In this document: positions 14,001-26,586 of the stretch, one piece after another | Position numbering within the stretch: the first letter of the stretch is position 1 | Layout: every line of letters begins with the position of its first letter | Assembly: GCA_012932295.1 (NCBI GenBank) | Contig: JAAONU010000010.1 | Span: forward strand, 21,278,047 to 21,342,046 | Direction: 5' to 3' | DNA length: 64,000 nucleotides | Source of the DNA: Cyclina sinensis | Lineage: Eukaryota; Mollusca; Bivalvia; Venerida; Veneridae | Notes under the pieces: model-generated | Told to the model about the DNA's origin: nothing | The model's input: the letters and a program-made list of their open reading frames with translations, nothing else | Databases searched by the model: none | Made by a program: the position numbers and the translations under genes

Positions 14001-17000
14001 CTAAGAAAGTCATGAGTTCAAATGCAAGTTGACATAAGAACAGAATAAGTATGTTTGGAATATGCACTGCAAGTGAACCTTGGCAAAAAAAGTACTTTGT
14101 ATTTAGTACCACTTTTTCGGGCGTTCTTTTTCGAAAAAGAAAGAAAGAAGGAAAGAAAGAAATAAAGATAAAATAAATACAGAAAGAAAGAAAACAAACA
14201 AAAGAAAGAAAGTACAAAATATTACAAAGATAAAACAAAACATTAAAGAATTATATATGTATGTGATTTGTGTATGTTGAATTCAACTCTGAATTTTGTT
14301 CTAACAACAATTCTATTTATAGAGTTTCTGCCAATAAAACTGTGATTAAGTTTTCGTGACCTTGCCTCTACCTCCACATTACATTATCTAGATTCGGTAC
14401 CTTCTTAGCGTACTAGTAAATGTGATTTATAGTACGCAAGATCGTCTCTTTGTTTAGTTTCATTTTTCTGTATTAAATCTTTTTGAATTTGATTGAATTA
14501 AGGAACATACCTCAAAATCTTAAATTTTCCACTTTCTTTAAAACCAGTGAAGTGTAAATGATTATGGATTATTACTCGATGTTAAGGTCTTAGTAAAAAA
14601 TTCAAAGTACAACAAACAAACTTTAATGCATTAATATTAGTTATTATAGAGAGCTGTTGTTCCATTTCATTATTTATTGCAATTTATTCCGAATTTGTCT
14701 GTATGCCTAAAATGGTTTGAATTATCGGTCATTTATCATTTAATAGCAGATGTGCCAATAGAATATATGGGCAGTGTATCGTCGGTTAGTTTTAGCAAGT
14801 ACCGCTTTAATGTTCGTGCTCTGTAACAACAAAATTCGCTTCATTCGCGCGTATCTATGCACAAACTTATGTAAAACTATATTGACAATTTACATGCGTA
14901 ATATGCGTGATTCTTGTGCGAAATCGAAAAAAACTAACCCTAAAATGATAATGATTGAGAGAAATCGTAACAACCAGTACCTTCAGTGCTTTGATTTTCA
15001 TAGCAGACTTTATAAATCTAACAACTGTGGTTTTGCGTTCACATGAATTAACATCCTTACCGATGACGTGCTCTTTATATCATAAATGTCAATACTCCCT
15101 GACCATATAAACCACAAAGTTTTTAGTCCAGAGTCCAAATGTATGCAGATATTGTGCCCTGTTTCACAAACAAAGTTTAAATAAACAAAAATAACAGGAT
15201 TCATTAATACATCTGCATTTTCAGCTATGCTTCCAACAAACATTTCCACTATTTTAACAGCTTAATACAACTCCGTATCTACAAATCTGGAGGAAACACC
15301 GATGGTTCCATTTGCTGGATGATACATCAGATAAATGTAAATTAGCTTCGGTCACGTGAGCACGGTCACGTGAGCAGTAACAAGACCATGGCAGATCTAC
15401 AACATGTCGAATGTCTGTTAAAGATTTAGATGCTTGTTTGTTGCAGAACACATGTAAAATCCTGTGACTTTGGTATATCTAATCTTTGCTGGTGGAACAG
15501 ATCTTTGATAATTATTATAAGTATTTGTGAAAACAACCTTGGCAGCAAAGCCTAGCATCAAATGCTAAAATAACCCGCCAAATCGCCTAGATTTTCTTAA
15601 TAACACTTTAACCTTTAAACATATTAGGTCCCAGCTTTAACTAAGTAATGAAAAGTAGTATAGAGAAGTCGCGTCTTCCAGCCTTTGCGTGACGGGTTCG
15701 AACCATTGTAATGGAATTTGAATTTGGCTGTTACATTTCTTATTCCGATGCAGACCAAGTAAGAACTCCAGGTAACTGTCAAAGAGTAGTTCACAATTGC
15801 AAAGACTTGCTCAAAACATACAGTCGTATATTTCCTGCAATAATGATTAATGATTTAAAAAAGGGACTGGCATTTTGAAACGAGTTTGCATGTCATCTGT
15901 TCGTTACAACTGTCACAATGTTAAAAAGGACTATGTCATTATCTTGCAGTGAATAATATTATGTTCTATCTGCTTTATAAAGGTTCAAAAATGATTGACA
16001 GCTCACAGTTAATAAAAAAATACGATGATTTAATATATTCGTTTAACATGCTCCTTGAATCCAGGCGAAGTAATAAAATTGAATGACATATATAAAATGC
16101 TTTCATTAATCTGTTAAATGTAATAACCTTTGTTAATACGAGTCAATGTTCGGTTAAAAATAGCATTACTATTATTTCTCGTCCATAAAATATAGAAGTA
16201 TGCTTGATTATTATGGATGCGTGCCTATTGTTGCCATTACCAGAACATTGTTTTTTTTAGAAAATATATTTATTTAACCAAGTTACAGCTTGTAACACAT
16301 GAGTGAACAGTGCATAATAAAGTACTTTCTAGTATACCATGTGACAAGAATGAAAGATGCATTTTTTTATTTAACAGTCATAGATGTTGTTGTTTTTTTT
16401 AATAACGACTCCTGAGGCATTTTTTAAGTTACCACCCCGCAGTCGTTGTTTTAATAACCTCTCGATAAGAGGTTTTATAAAAAAGAAAATACTTCATAGG
16501 CAGTTTTTTTTTTGAAAACCACTTCATACACTGCTTTTTGAATCATCACTTCATAAGCGGCTTTCTGAATTCCTTTTTAAAAGCGACCTTTTTAGTTGCA
16601 CTTCATAAGCGGTTTTCAGTTTTCATGCTAAAAGCGGCTTTTTTGAATTACCATTTCATAAGCGGGTTTTCAATTTTCACTCCATAAGCGGCTTTCTGAT
16701 TTCATTTTTAAAAACGGCCTTTTTAATTACCACTTCATAAGCGGTTTTAATTTTTCACACCATAAGCGGCTTTCTAAAATTCTCTTTAAAATGGATTTAT
16801 TAATTACCACTTCATAAGCGGGTTTTAAATTTTTTAACTCCATAAGCGGCTTTCTGAATTTCCCTTTTAAAAGCGGCTTTCTTAATTACCACTTCATAAG
16901 CAGTTTTTCAATTGTCACACCATAAGCAGCTTTCTGAATTTCTCTTTTTAAAAGGTGGCTTTTTGAATTTTCATTTTTTTATTATTTCTGTGATGGCTAA

Positions 17001-20000
17001 TTAGAGTTGCAATACAGGAACATGCGCCGAGAAATATATCAAAACATGGATTTTCAGTGATACAATGGTGCGGATAAAAAAAATATATTTAGGAACGATT
17101 TCTTTATCCAGTTTTTATCAAATGAAACAAATTACTATTTTACCATCTACTTTTTCAGCGACCTCTCTTTTCCCGACAGAGGACACTGGGTCAAAGGTCA
17201 AGGATACAGAGAAGACCGGGTGTAGCTGGGTCACGTGACTCGTTGCCAAGCAACACATGGCAGAATACAAACATTCAGAATGATCGATCGAATCGACACA
17301 GAGAAAGGATAGAATACCTTGTAAGTTCCTTTACAGACGAGTGCACATGTGCCTTTTTCAGTACAAATTCAATGTAAGGAAGCTGGGGCTGATCGGTAGC
17401 CCAGCACCTGTAATCCATGAACATGCAAAACAACAACAACAACAAATGAACAAATAAAAGACAAATAATAATAATTATTATAATAATGATAAATACTAAA
17501 ATGTTGAGAGTCACTGGTATGAGATGTTTTCTCTATCTAAAACTATCCCCAACGTCCTAAACTGATATCTTTTTTCTTGGCCCAAATGATCTTAATTTTT
17601 TTTCTTTTTTGAGCAGACGTAAATTTGAATGTCTTGAAAGCAGAGATCCCTTTTCTGTTTCTTTTTCTGAATCTTCCTGTTGAAAGATGGCAATCTGAAA
17701 GACAATACAAGCTTAAATCTAAACAAAAACCGCAACAATTATAAATTGCCAGGAAGACTTTAGGTATTGGTCTTATACGCATACATGTACCTTAATAACT
17801 GAAATAAAAATATATCTTTTAGTACTCCGGACGTATTTATGCAACTTTAAAAGTTCTGAAGTTGAATGAAGATTGGATTGTAAAATTTTCAAATTTCAAA
17901 CAAAGTATCCCGTGTGATCAAACGAAGTATTTCGATAAAATGACAAATAATGATGGACTGTGTATACAGGTCACAAATGAGGACGCAGAGAAAATCACTG
18001 AACCATTTGTTCAGCATTTACTTGAAATATTCCCCCTTTCCCAGACCGTCATTGTTTATCCTTAAATAGACAATTTCTGTTTTTGTTTTATGAAATATAT
18101 TTATCGATAAAAAAAGTTTTTCTTCCATTGAATAAAGTTAAGTATGATAAAAACTGTACAGAAAGTTTATGCTGTATTTGTATCTTAAAGCGACTGACTC
18201 ACAGAATTTTGCTGAAAATGTTTTTGCTTTAAAATTTAAGACAATTTAATATACTATGGAAAAAACATAATATTATGCTTCTATACGCCATGAAAACTGA
18301 AAAAAAAGTTTTGACTTAACCAGGATTCGAACCCACGACCTTTCGGTCAGTAAAATATAGAGCGACGATCTAGACCACTGAGCGACAGCGATTACTTGTA
18401 ACGATGCGTCAAAATTAATGTTATAACTAAAGTATCTACCCCGTGATTAACGGGGTAAATTTTTTACCGATAAAAGTGTGTAAAACTTAATATTTTAATG
18501 TTTTTCTGTATCAAAAAATGAACCAGTAAGTTAGTTTAAATATGTTCTTCACAATTGCAGCAAAAATTTCAAGATGTAAGAACATTTTCTTTTTTTTTTT
18601 CATCGTCGGCCCATCTGTGAGTCAGTCGCTTTAAAAAGGGAAAGAGGTTTTTTGTTACTTCTAACTTTCAGGCTTTCTAACAATCTGCACGTTTTCAGTA
18701 TTTATTTTGACTTCCACGCAACACTTATAACAATATTATAACTTTTGAGTTATATCACTGGTGAAAGTGGCCCTGAATGTTTCAATAAAAGTAACATTTC
18801 GCTGAATTGAACTCTTAGAAAAACAAAAAAACCTGCTTTAAAAGATATATTAATTTAGATAAAACTTTTACCCCAAATAAGCTGAATATTGTAAATTCTT
18901 TTTGACTAGCCCAGCCATGAATTAAATATTGGAAGGTATATGTTCGTGTATATCCTTTTTTAAAGGTGAAAGAAGTATTTGTTACTTCAAATTTACATGA
19001 TTTCGAAACATTCACTGTGTTTTCAGCATCTTGAATCTTTGTCATTCTTATATATACAGCTGCAAACAGGGGTAGAAACAATTTTAGTTATATAAAAATA
19101 TTTTATATGTGTTGAAAGAAGCAAAATTATCATCTTGTATGACATTGTTCTTTTGGTTTTCCCGTTTCATTACACTACTTTTTAATTAACGGCAAGTTTG
19201 GAAACGTTCTTCATCTTAAATATTATTTTCTTTAACATTTGTACATGTACAGTAATTTTAAAAAAGTAACGAAACTGATTTATTTTATGTTTGTACGTTT
19301 CAGAGGCAACAACGGGAACGTATTGATGACAAAATAGAAGCTCAAAACGCCATGCTTCAACGTCAAAGGTCACGTGATTCTACGGCGAGAGTAAATGCTG
19401 TCCATGACAACCGTGTTCCGACTGAAAACAACCGATTTATTCAAAATGGTGGACAGAGAAATAGTGCTAATACAAATATTGTCCAAAGATACAATCCTAA
19501 TGTACCAATTGTTCGAAATAGGAATTCAGAAAACAGACGTGAATCCAATTTACAAACAAACCTTGTTAGAAGAAATAATAATGGTCAAAATATTAGAACT
19601 TATGTCGGAAGTAATGTTGTTCGAAATAGGAATTCAGAAAACAGACGTGAATCCAATTTACAAACAAACCTTGTTAGAAGAAATAATAATAACCAAAATA
19701 TTAGAACTTCTGTCAGAAGTAATGTGCAAGACATCGATCGAGCGAGACGTACGTTTGTGAGACCACGTGTTCGAACCCGTGAAAGGCAAGAACACAAAAT
19801 TACCTCAGATATTACAAATAGAAATAGCAACTATCCACCTATTATCAATCGCCAAAGGAATCATGATCGGGGTTTGCCAGTTGTTCAAACTTCCACCCAG
19901 AGGCTTTTGCTTCCTCATTTTAAACCTTTGGCGCCTGTATTGTTACGACAATTTCGTGTAAGACATCAAACACCAAAAAAATCCGTGGTACATATTACAA

Positions 20001-23000
20001 ACTCCGCGGTAAATAGTACAAACATAGGTCGCATTGTGATAATTCATCCTGCTCAACCAACGTCACCGAGTTTCCCACCTCAGCCAGATGGGATTCAAAG
20101 TAATGCAGGCCTTACACATCAGGTCAGTCGTCATTCAAACAGCTTAGCATCACCTGATCAATCAATGCTTGTGGTTCCTACAGAGAGCACATTTGTCAAA
20201 AAAGCTTCCGGATCTAAAAACCAAAATTCATTTGTGGTAATGCCTATACGTCCATCTGTTGCCCGGCCCAGACACAGCAATAGACCTGCTAAATTACTTA
20301 AACAACCAAAATTTCCGCATGCTGACCAATTTCAACGAATTGCTGACACATCGAATCCTGTGGCCCCCACAGATGCAAGTGTTGAACGTGTTGTTGCTTT
20401 GCCTGTTAGTATACCGCTTGAGACCAGAATGCATACAGGAGAGATGGTAGAAAATTCAGTACAGATCCAAAACGCCCCTAAGTTACAGAAAGCTGCAGTC
20501 TCAGGAAATACGCTTCTTGTCAAAAGCTCTCAAAAAATGAATGACGGTACCGTGCCGATTCTTGTAGCTTCAAGGAAACAGACAAGTAAGGCTTCAGGAA
20601 ATGTAATACCTGTACAAAACATTGAAAGAATACAGTCAATTGCAACTCAAAGAAACACTTTACCAGTACAACGGGTTCTTAGTGTGGCACCGTCTGAAAA
20701 TCTTCCAAGAATTAACACTGATGCGTCTATAGGAAAGGTACTAGAGGTCCAAAATGTTCCTCGAATTCATTCCACTGGGCTGACTGGAAATTTCATGCCA
20801 GGGCAAAATGCTCTTCGAATAAAGCCTAAGACAACATCAGGAAATTCTCTACCGGATCAAGGGGTTCCTCAGATCGGTGCGGTTTTAGAAGTCCAGAGAG
20901 ACCCAAGTTTTCAAAACAATATGGCTTTAAGAAATGTGGCTCCGGAACAAAGTGTTTTTAAGTCTGACCAAAATGTTCCAAAAACACAGTCAAGTGCGAT
21001 TACGGGCAATACAGAACCTGTTCAAAATTTTCCCAATCTAGCTTTAGGAAATTCTCCATCAATTCTTGGTCTTCAGAATGTCCAGACTGGTACGGCACAG
21101 GCGGTTCAAAATATTCGTAATATAGCTCAAGGAAATTCAGCACCAGCTGTATCTCAAACAAGTGCATTCCAACAAAATTTAGTACCATTTCAAAGGGCAC
21201 TTGGTATTCAGTCCAGTTTTTATCCAGGAAATACAGTACCGCTGCCAGGCGCTCATATGACAAATTTTGCCCATAGAGACAATCCATTTAACACGTGGTT
21301 TAACAGTCTTATGATGGGAGGGGAACAACCAGATTCCCCTGATCCAACAGATGCGACAAAAACTGTTACAGACTTAGTAAACCTTCTTACATCAACCACA
21401 CATGTTGAACCTACAGCCGCCAGCGAAGAAGAAGGCGAAGAAATAGAATGGGAAGATATGCCACCAAGAACAACAACAACTACTACTCCACTGCCTCCAA
21501 CACTGCCTCCGACGACTCAGTCGCCGACCACTCCAGCATCAAATATAATAAAATCTATCGCTGAAAAGATTGTCGATTTGCTCAAACAGAAAAGTACAGC
21601 TGGTGTAGCAACTGATGCACCGGCAAATACACACCAACAGGTGCTCGAAGTGCTTCCGACAATTGTTACAGGTATAAAATCTATAGCAAATGAAGCGGAT
21701 AAAACAAAGACAAACTACGTACAAGAGAAAGGAGGCAAGTTCGTTGACTCCAGATCTGTTCTAAGAGAAGCACTCGAAAATGCTGTGCTGGCGTCAGAAG
21801 CATCTAACAAGACTGCAATTCCGACGGTCTTGACCCCATCATTTGCAAACGACATCCCTTTAAAACTGTCAGATATTGCGATGACAGGAACACAACTTGG
21901 TCAGGCCAGAATTGCGGGACTGGCTTTACCTGGTGCAATCGCAGAACCCTCGAAAGGTGCAGAAGTTTCTTTTATTCAAACTGGAAAAAATAATCCAGTA
22001 GGTGGAGACATTTTCAATTTTAATGACGTCATTTTATCTGATACGCTTCCAAAAATATCTACCAGCAACGATATAAATGAAATGATATTGAATCCGTATA
22101 TGTCAAGTAATGATTTAGGAGGATTATCTGTGAAGAAAATTTCTGCTCAGGACAAAGGCCAGGTGATACACCCCGTTTCAGTTAAAAAACAAAAATCAAA
22201 GTCCGTTCTTGTCCTTAGTGATCAAGCGCCAATGTCAGTTCCAGTCAGTGATCTGCATTCTATACCGGAACAGGTCAAAGTTCAAGCTTCTGTGAACACT
22301 CATGCCATGGGACAAAGTGCAATGCTTGGTGAAAGCTTAGGTAAAGGTTTAAGCACTGCAAATTTGCATGGCTTACTAGGGGCTAATGTAAGCTTAGAAG
22401 GTTTAAAGCAAAACACTGCTGACAAAACATCTTTTTCGGACCCGTTAACAAAATTAAAATCATTTATTTCGTTACCGAGAGATCCGACAGACAAAATGAC
22501 TGTAGTTAACAGCGTGGAATCGTCGCCTAGTTTACCAGTTGGTGATTTAAACTCATTATCGGCAGTTCTTTTAACCGGACAAGCAGCTCAGAAAACCAGA
22601 CCATACTCGGGCAAAACTTTCGTTTCTAGTGAAGTCACGCAAGCAGACAAAGCGACATCAGACCTATTGAAGAATCTAAAATTAGTCGTTGCTTTACAGA
22701 AAAATCTAGCGGAAAACAAGACCGCTTTAAGCAACAACAACACGAGACCAGAGCCGGATGTACCAGTCAGTATTTTAAACGGGCCAACAGCGAATATACC
22801 TAGTGTTGTTTTACCACCTGAAACCGGCACATACACCTCAGCTGATTTAGGTAAACATGATGCACCAAACCTATCTGTTTCGAACTCGGCAGATTTCATA
22901 GCGTCAGTTCAAAGGCTGGTTTCTTCTAACATAAATCAAGCATCAAAACACGGTACCAAAGACGTAGTAACGATTTCGCCTTATGTCTTTAAATCCGAGT

Positions 23001-24448
23001 CAGGTGGCTTGTCAATTGAGAGAATTCCCTCGACTACAAACACCATAGGTTCAATAGAAAGCGGCCAAGTTCCAACGGAAGCTGGTGTTCGAGTCAGCTC
23101 GAACATTAATACATCAAGTCCAGCAAACGATATTGATCTTGTCGCAAAGATCAAAAGTCTTTTGGATTCCAGTGGCAATCAGTCTGCTAAAACACGAGAT
23201 ATTATTTCAATATCTCCGTATATGTCATCCAATGATTTCGGAGAATTAAAAGCTAAGATGATTTCTTCTCCTTCCAAAGAACCTAAACTCCAAGGTAGGT
23301 CGGCAGATTTCGGCAGTATATATGCAACAACGCAAGGCGATACAAGTGACACGGCAGCGGCAGAACTTTTTGCAAAGATAAAGAGCTTAGTAGATTCACA
23401 TGTGCAGTCGATAACAACGACACCACCACCCCTAACTGCTACACGGCCAACATCTTCTCTGAATATGACTTCTTCCAAAGACGCCTGCACTCCCAGATCT
23501 CCAAACTTTCGATGTAAAGGAAAAGACTTGTTCCTCACTATGGAGACCATAGGAGCTTGGTGCTTAGGAATGTGTTTGAAGAAAGGCTGTATACAAACAG
23601 TTTGTACCTGCGGTTGTGACCTCCCTCCTGAAAACCCCTCACCGTCAGCACAAGCTATGACAGATGCTCAGAGAAGGATGTTAAGCGTGTTTGGTCCTCC
23701 TCCAAGGGCAAGAACAACACACAAGCCGGTAACCACCGAAGAACCACCGGAAGAGGAAGAATGGGAACCAGAGGACGGCACAACCACACGTGCTCCAGTC
23801 ACAACGATTAATCCATGGAAGATGGGACTATGGGACTTTAGCGGTACCTCCCCTTCGCCTGAGAAGGACTTTAAGCTTAGTCCCATAGATCAGCATTCAT
23901 CCAGCAGACGGAATCTTAATCAGCATGTTTCTGAAATCAAGGATATAGCTTGGGCAACAGAGCTAAAGTCGCGCTTATCTAAACTTGCAGCAAATGCTGA
24001 TAGTTCCGGGGATACAAATGCTGTTGCAGAGTGGAACAAAAACGAACAAAAAACCCCGCCTACAGACTTCAGTGCCGCACACAATGCTCCGCCAAGCTGG
24101 CATGACACAGAATGGCATCTACCTACTGCTGAGCCTAAGAAACCACAGGCAGCTCCAGAAAAGAACGATGCAACAACTGCCGGTTTTCCATGGCCGCATA
24201 GGCCTTTACGAGACAAGTGGAGTAGAAGTGAACGATTTACAGGAAATGGTGAATCCGAAAATTCTGAGTCAGGAAATAGTTGGAACCCATGGAATATGCA
24301 AATGCAAATGCCAATGCCAATGCCTATGAATTCATGGGGTAATTCATTCGGGGGTGGAGGTTTCGACAGACGACTTTCAAGGTTTAGGTTTAATTGGGGT
24401 CGGGGATCAGGTTCCGGGGGTGAGGAGCAGGAAGCCAATGACAAATAG
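11096..24448 (+). CDS. Gene C: giant secreted low-complexity protein with C-terminal Cys-rich domain
   Basis: Exons 11096-11206 (37 residues), 17159-17320 (54) and 19304-24448 (1714 plus stop), all phase 0, give about 1805 residues. Exon 1 is a basic N-terminus followed by a hydrophobic signal segment (VSVIFLLLFLPALEC), so the product should enter the secretory pathway. Exon 2 is Arg/Ser rich. Exon 3 begins with two nearly identical 36-residue units rich in Asn and Arg, then degenerate repeats around SGNxxPVQN, an acidic EEEGEEIEWED patch with Thr/Pro runs, three copies of an SPYMSSNDFGG-like motif, a compact eight-Cys domain at about residue 1485-1530, and a Met/Pro/Gly/Ser-rich tail. No enzymatic domain is visible. 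A structural extracellular role, for example in shell, periostracum or byssus, is inference. Paralogues D and E lie next to it. Confidence 0.8.
11599..11885 (+). mobile_element. SINE copy (family 1)
   Basis: tRNA-like head with GGTCCAGTGGTAA and CAGTTCGATCACC, CTTTCGGATGAGA body, and tail GGTACCGACAATAAATGAACT. An inserted or diverged stretch lies near the middle. Confidence 0.7.
12258..12350 (+). repeat. AAAG/GAAC-type simple repeats
   Basis: Runs of GAAAGAAAGAAAG followed by ACGAACGAACGAAG and GAATGAATGAATG. Simple-sequence expansion inside intron 1 of gene C. Confidence 0.85.
12612..12812 (+). repeat. GAAT tetranucleotide array
   Basis: About 200 bp of GAAT units with GAAC variants. It reads as Ser/Phe/Ile/His repeats on the minus strand, which is an artefact of the repeat. 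Confidence 0.95.
14125..14215 (+). repeat. AAAG-rich simple repeat
   Basis: Imperfect GAAAGAAAGAAG tract in intron 1 of gene C. Confidence 0.8.
14528..14710 (+). repeat. Dispersed repeat family X, copy 2
   Basis: CCACTTTCTTTAAAACCAG followed by TAAATGATTATGGATTATTA and AATGCATTAATATTAG, in the same order as at 5875 and 56511. Diverged and non-coding. Confidence 0.55.
16430..16975 (+). repeat. Degenerate tandem array with CATAAGCGG core
   Basis: Alternating phrases built on TTACCACTTCATAAGCGG, TTTTCACTCCATAAGCGG and TTTTAAAAGCGGC repeat through about 540 bp. Units are diverged, so the array is old. It lies just upstream of exon 2 of gene C. Confidence 0.8.
18185..18634. mobile_element. MITE-like element with 17-bp TIRs and TTAA flanks
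   Basis: The left end AGCGACTGACTCACAGA (18189-18205) is the exact reverse complement of the right end at 18614-18630. Both ends are flanked by TTAA (18185-18188 and 18631-18634), as expected for TTAA-targeting DNA transposons. No transposase is encoded, so it would be non-autonomous. A tRNA-like segment lies inside on the minus strand (about 18319-18391). Confidence 0.75.
18319..18391 (-). other. tRNA-like segment inside the TTAA element
   Basis: On the minus strand it shows a GCTCAGTGGTCTAGA A-box-like stretch and a GGGTTCGAATCCTGG B box with a T-arm that pairs. The anticodon and acceptor arms are poor, so it is probably a tRNA pseudogene or SINE head. Confidence 0.5.
19511..19725 (+). repeat. 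Two 108-bp coding repeats in gene C
   Basis: Units beginning at 19511 and 19619 share GTTCGAAATAGGAATTCAG and almost all following bases. The 108-bp period (36 codons) preserves the frame. Confidence 0.9.
23482..23625 (+). other. Eight-cysteine domain in gene C
   Basis: Encodes eight Cys spaced as C-x8-C-x14-C-x3-C-x4-C-x4-C-x1-C-x1-C, with the phrases RCKGK, WCLGMC and VCTCGC. This resembles small Cys modules of the CK...WC..NC...C.C type found appended to extracellular carbohydrate-active proteins of invertebrates. The assignment is from pattern memory and is tentative. Confidence 0.5.
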
Positions 24449-24529
24449 TAAATGAAAGATAAAATATTAATTACATTTAAAAAAAGTATGTTTTGTTATC
24501 TCCTTATCATTTTCTAACAACATCACAAA

Positions 24530-24870
24530 AACCGTTGTCATCTCCATCAACAAAAACAACAATAGGAAATACAGCAACAACGACCACGACAACAACAACA
24601 ACATGAAATACAACAACAACAACAAAACGACAACAGTTATATTGACCATAACCACCATCAACAACGTCATCGTTGTCAACAACAAAAATACTTTAACAAC
24701 GACAACAACAACCAAAGATAGTATGACTAACATCATCAAGAGCCAATACGTTGTCGACACAACTACAACAATTGCAATAAAAGCAAGAACAGTAATAATG
24801 ACCACCACCATAATCATCATCATCAGAATAATGATAATCATTGATAGCATTATGACAATAATCATCATTT
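24530..24870 (+). repeat. AAC and CAT trinucleotide-rich tract
   Basis: Interspersed AACAACAAC and ATCATCATC runs just after the stop of gene C. They create long but meaningless Thr/Asn or Val/Met open frames. Confidence 0.85.
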
Positions 24871-26586
24871 TTGCAAATGGTATTGTTACATTTATTTTTT
24901 TCAAAAAGTGCCATAACTCCGACTTAACACTTTTTGTATTTTAACAGGTGCCGTTGATTAGATTATGTTTACTGTAACTCGTGTCAATGTGCTTTCTGGC
25001 TAAATTTTTTTTTACATTCTTTTGTTACTTTTCTTTTAAAAAAACTTGGACTAGATAAAAAGGGGATGTAACTCTGTGCACTTCAGGAAGTAGATACTGA
25101 TAAGAATTCAGTGTATTATAACTTGTTATGTTATCGTAGCCGAAGAAAAGACAACAAACAAAAAATTGCAACAACAACTTATGCAGAACTTACATAGAAT
25201 GTAATTGATACTATAACGACTAATCATCCTGCAACTGTAAGTTTATTTTTCTCAATATTGCTTTTAGTGAATTACAACTTATCTAATAATCTTTATATCT
25301 ACAGTTGTGCGATTTTCTGAAACAAAGGTCTTGCTACTGTCACCAGGGCTTTTTTCTTTCTATTGCAGAGGCCGCTTGCAGGCGTCTTCCCCTCAGGAAA
25401 ATTCTTTAAAATCATACAGTTTTCCTCTAAAATTCAATTTATATCAAGTTTTTTTCTTCCCCATTTGCAAAAAATACCGCGTTGATTTTCCCCCAGTTTT
25501 AGTGAGGGGCCCCTTCCCTTTCCTGTAAAAAAAGGCTCTGGTCACCATCGCCTTCTTCTGTAAACCTTTTGTATTGCGAAACACACTCTATGACGATTCT
25601 ATCGTTTAAACCTTGGCGCGAGCTTTAGTTGCTAAGCAATTAAAAATAAGTCTTGAATAGTTCTATATCGTGTGTGTATGCGTGTGTGTATTTTAATTTA
25701 TTGACATTAAGGGCGTCTGCGAATTAGTTTGACTGATTTGGTTGTCATAATCAGAGCACACATGTTTTAAATACAAGTGTTTCATTATAATCGATTGGAT
25801 GCAATTTTGCATACAGAAAAGTAGTTGGTGACGTATGTATGTCAAAGATTCGTGAAATGTGTCACGTTTTCTATTTATAACCCATGTAATTGATACACAT
25901 GTACAGAGGTGAATGCAAAAATAGCACTTGATATAATTTAAAGCTAGCAATCAACAACAGTGTGAAAACTTAAAAGTGGGGGGGGGGGGCATTTAATTCT
26001 TTCTGCTATGGCTAACATTTTTTAGTTTTTTATTTATTAAGTTGAAAAAGTTTTTGTCGTTGAAAAAATTGCTTTAAATATATCGCGATGTTTTAGTTTT
26101 TTTTTCTCTTCTTTTATATTATTTATGACAAAAACTAGAGTTTTAACATTAAATGGGGGCACCTTTCACTTTTCAGTTGAATGCTCTCCCTTTTAACAGC
26201 TCTAGCTTTCTATAGCTTAAATTATTTATCTATTTATTACTTATTTATTTAAACTGACAAACAATTTGTCGTTAAAGTTCGTTTTAATGAACAATTTTAG
26301 TTAAGTTAGTTGAACTATATTCTAGCGGTAGTAAGCGTAGGAATACAGCGAAAAGGCATTCACTTAGCATTAGCAATAGAAAGCAAGAGGACTCTTTTCA
26401 TGCACTATTTTTTAAGCGGTTTGTCATTTTTTTTTAAAATAAACAGCTGACTACGAAAAAAGTAGTATATAATTAATGTTTATGACATATGAACAGTTTC
26501 GAATTAAATATGAAACTAGGCAAAAGTCAAAAAGTATTCTTAATTCCATTCCCTTTATTGTTTTCTTAATTTCATATTTTGAAATA

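Larger units (their letters stand above)
11207..17158. other. Intron 1 of gene C
   Basis: Starts GTAAGT and ends TTTTTCAG. It contains a SINE (11599-11885), AAAG and GAAT arrays, family X copy 2, and a 60-bp-scale repeat array at 16430-16975. No internal gene is supported. Confidence 0.7.
17321..19303. other. Intron 2 of gene C
   Basis: Starts GTAAGT and ends CGTTTCAG. It contains a short open frame at 17862-18065 without recognisable features and the TTAA-flanked element at 18189-18630. Confidence 0.7.

Noticed and set aside
12981..16425. Further genes within intron 1 of gene C, such as the frames at 13383 and 14774
   Set aside because: Short frames without motifs or conserved neighbours; nothing beyond repeats is supported.
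17862..18065. 67-codon open frame in intron 2 of gene C
   Set aside because: No family features, no splice sites that fit gene C, and short for the base composition. A pseudogene fragment is possible but not supported.
19600..24444. Many open frames antisense or out of frame within gene C
   Set aside because: Shadows of the large exon; low-complexity coding sequence often leaves other frames open.
24467..24944. Long Thr/Asn- or Val/Met/Leu-rich open frames on both strands
   Set aside because: Caused by AAC and CAT trinucleotide runs after the stop of gene C.
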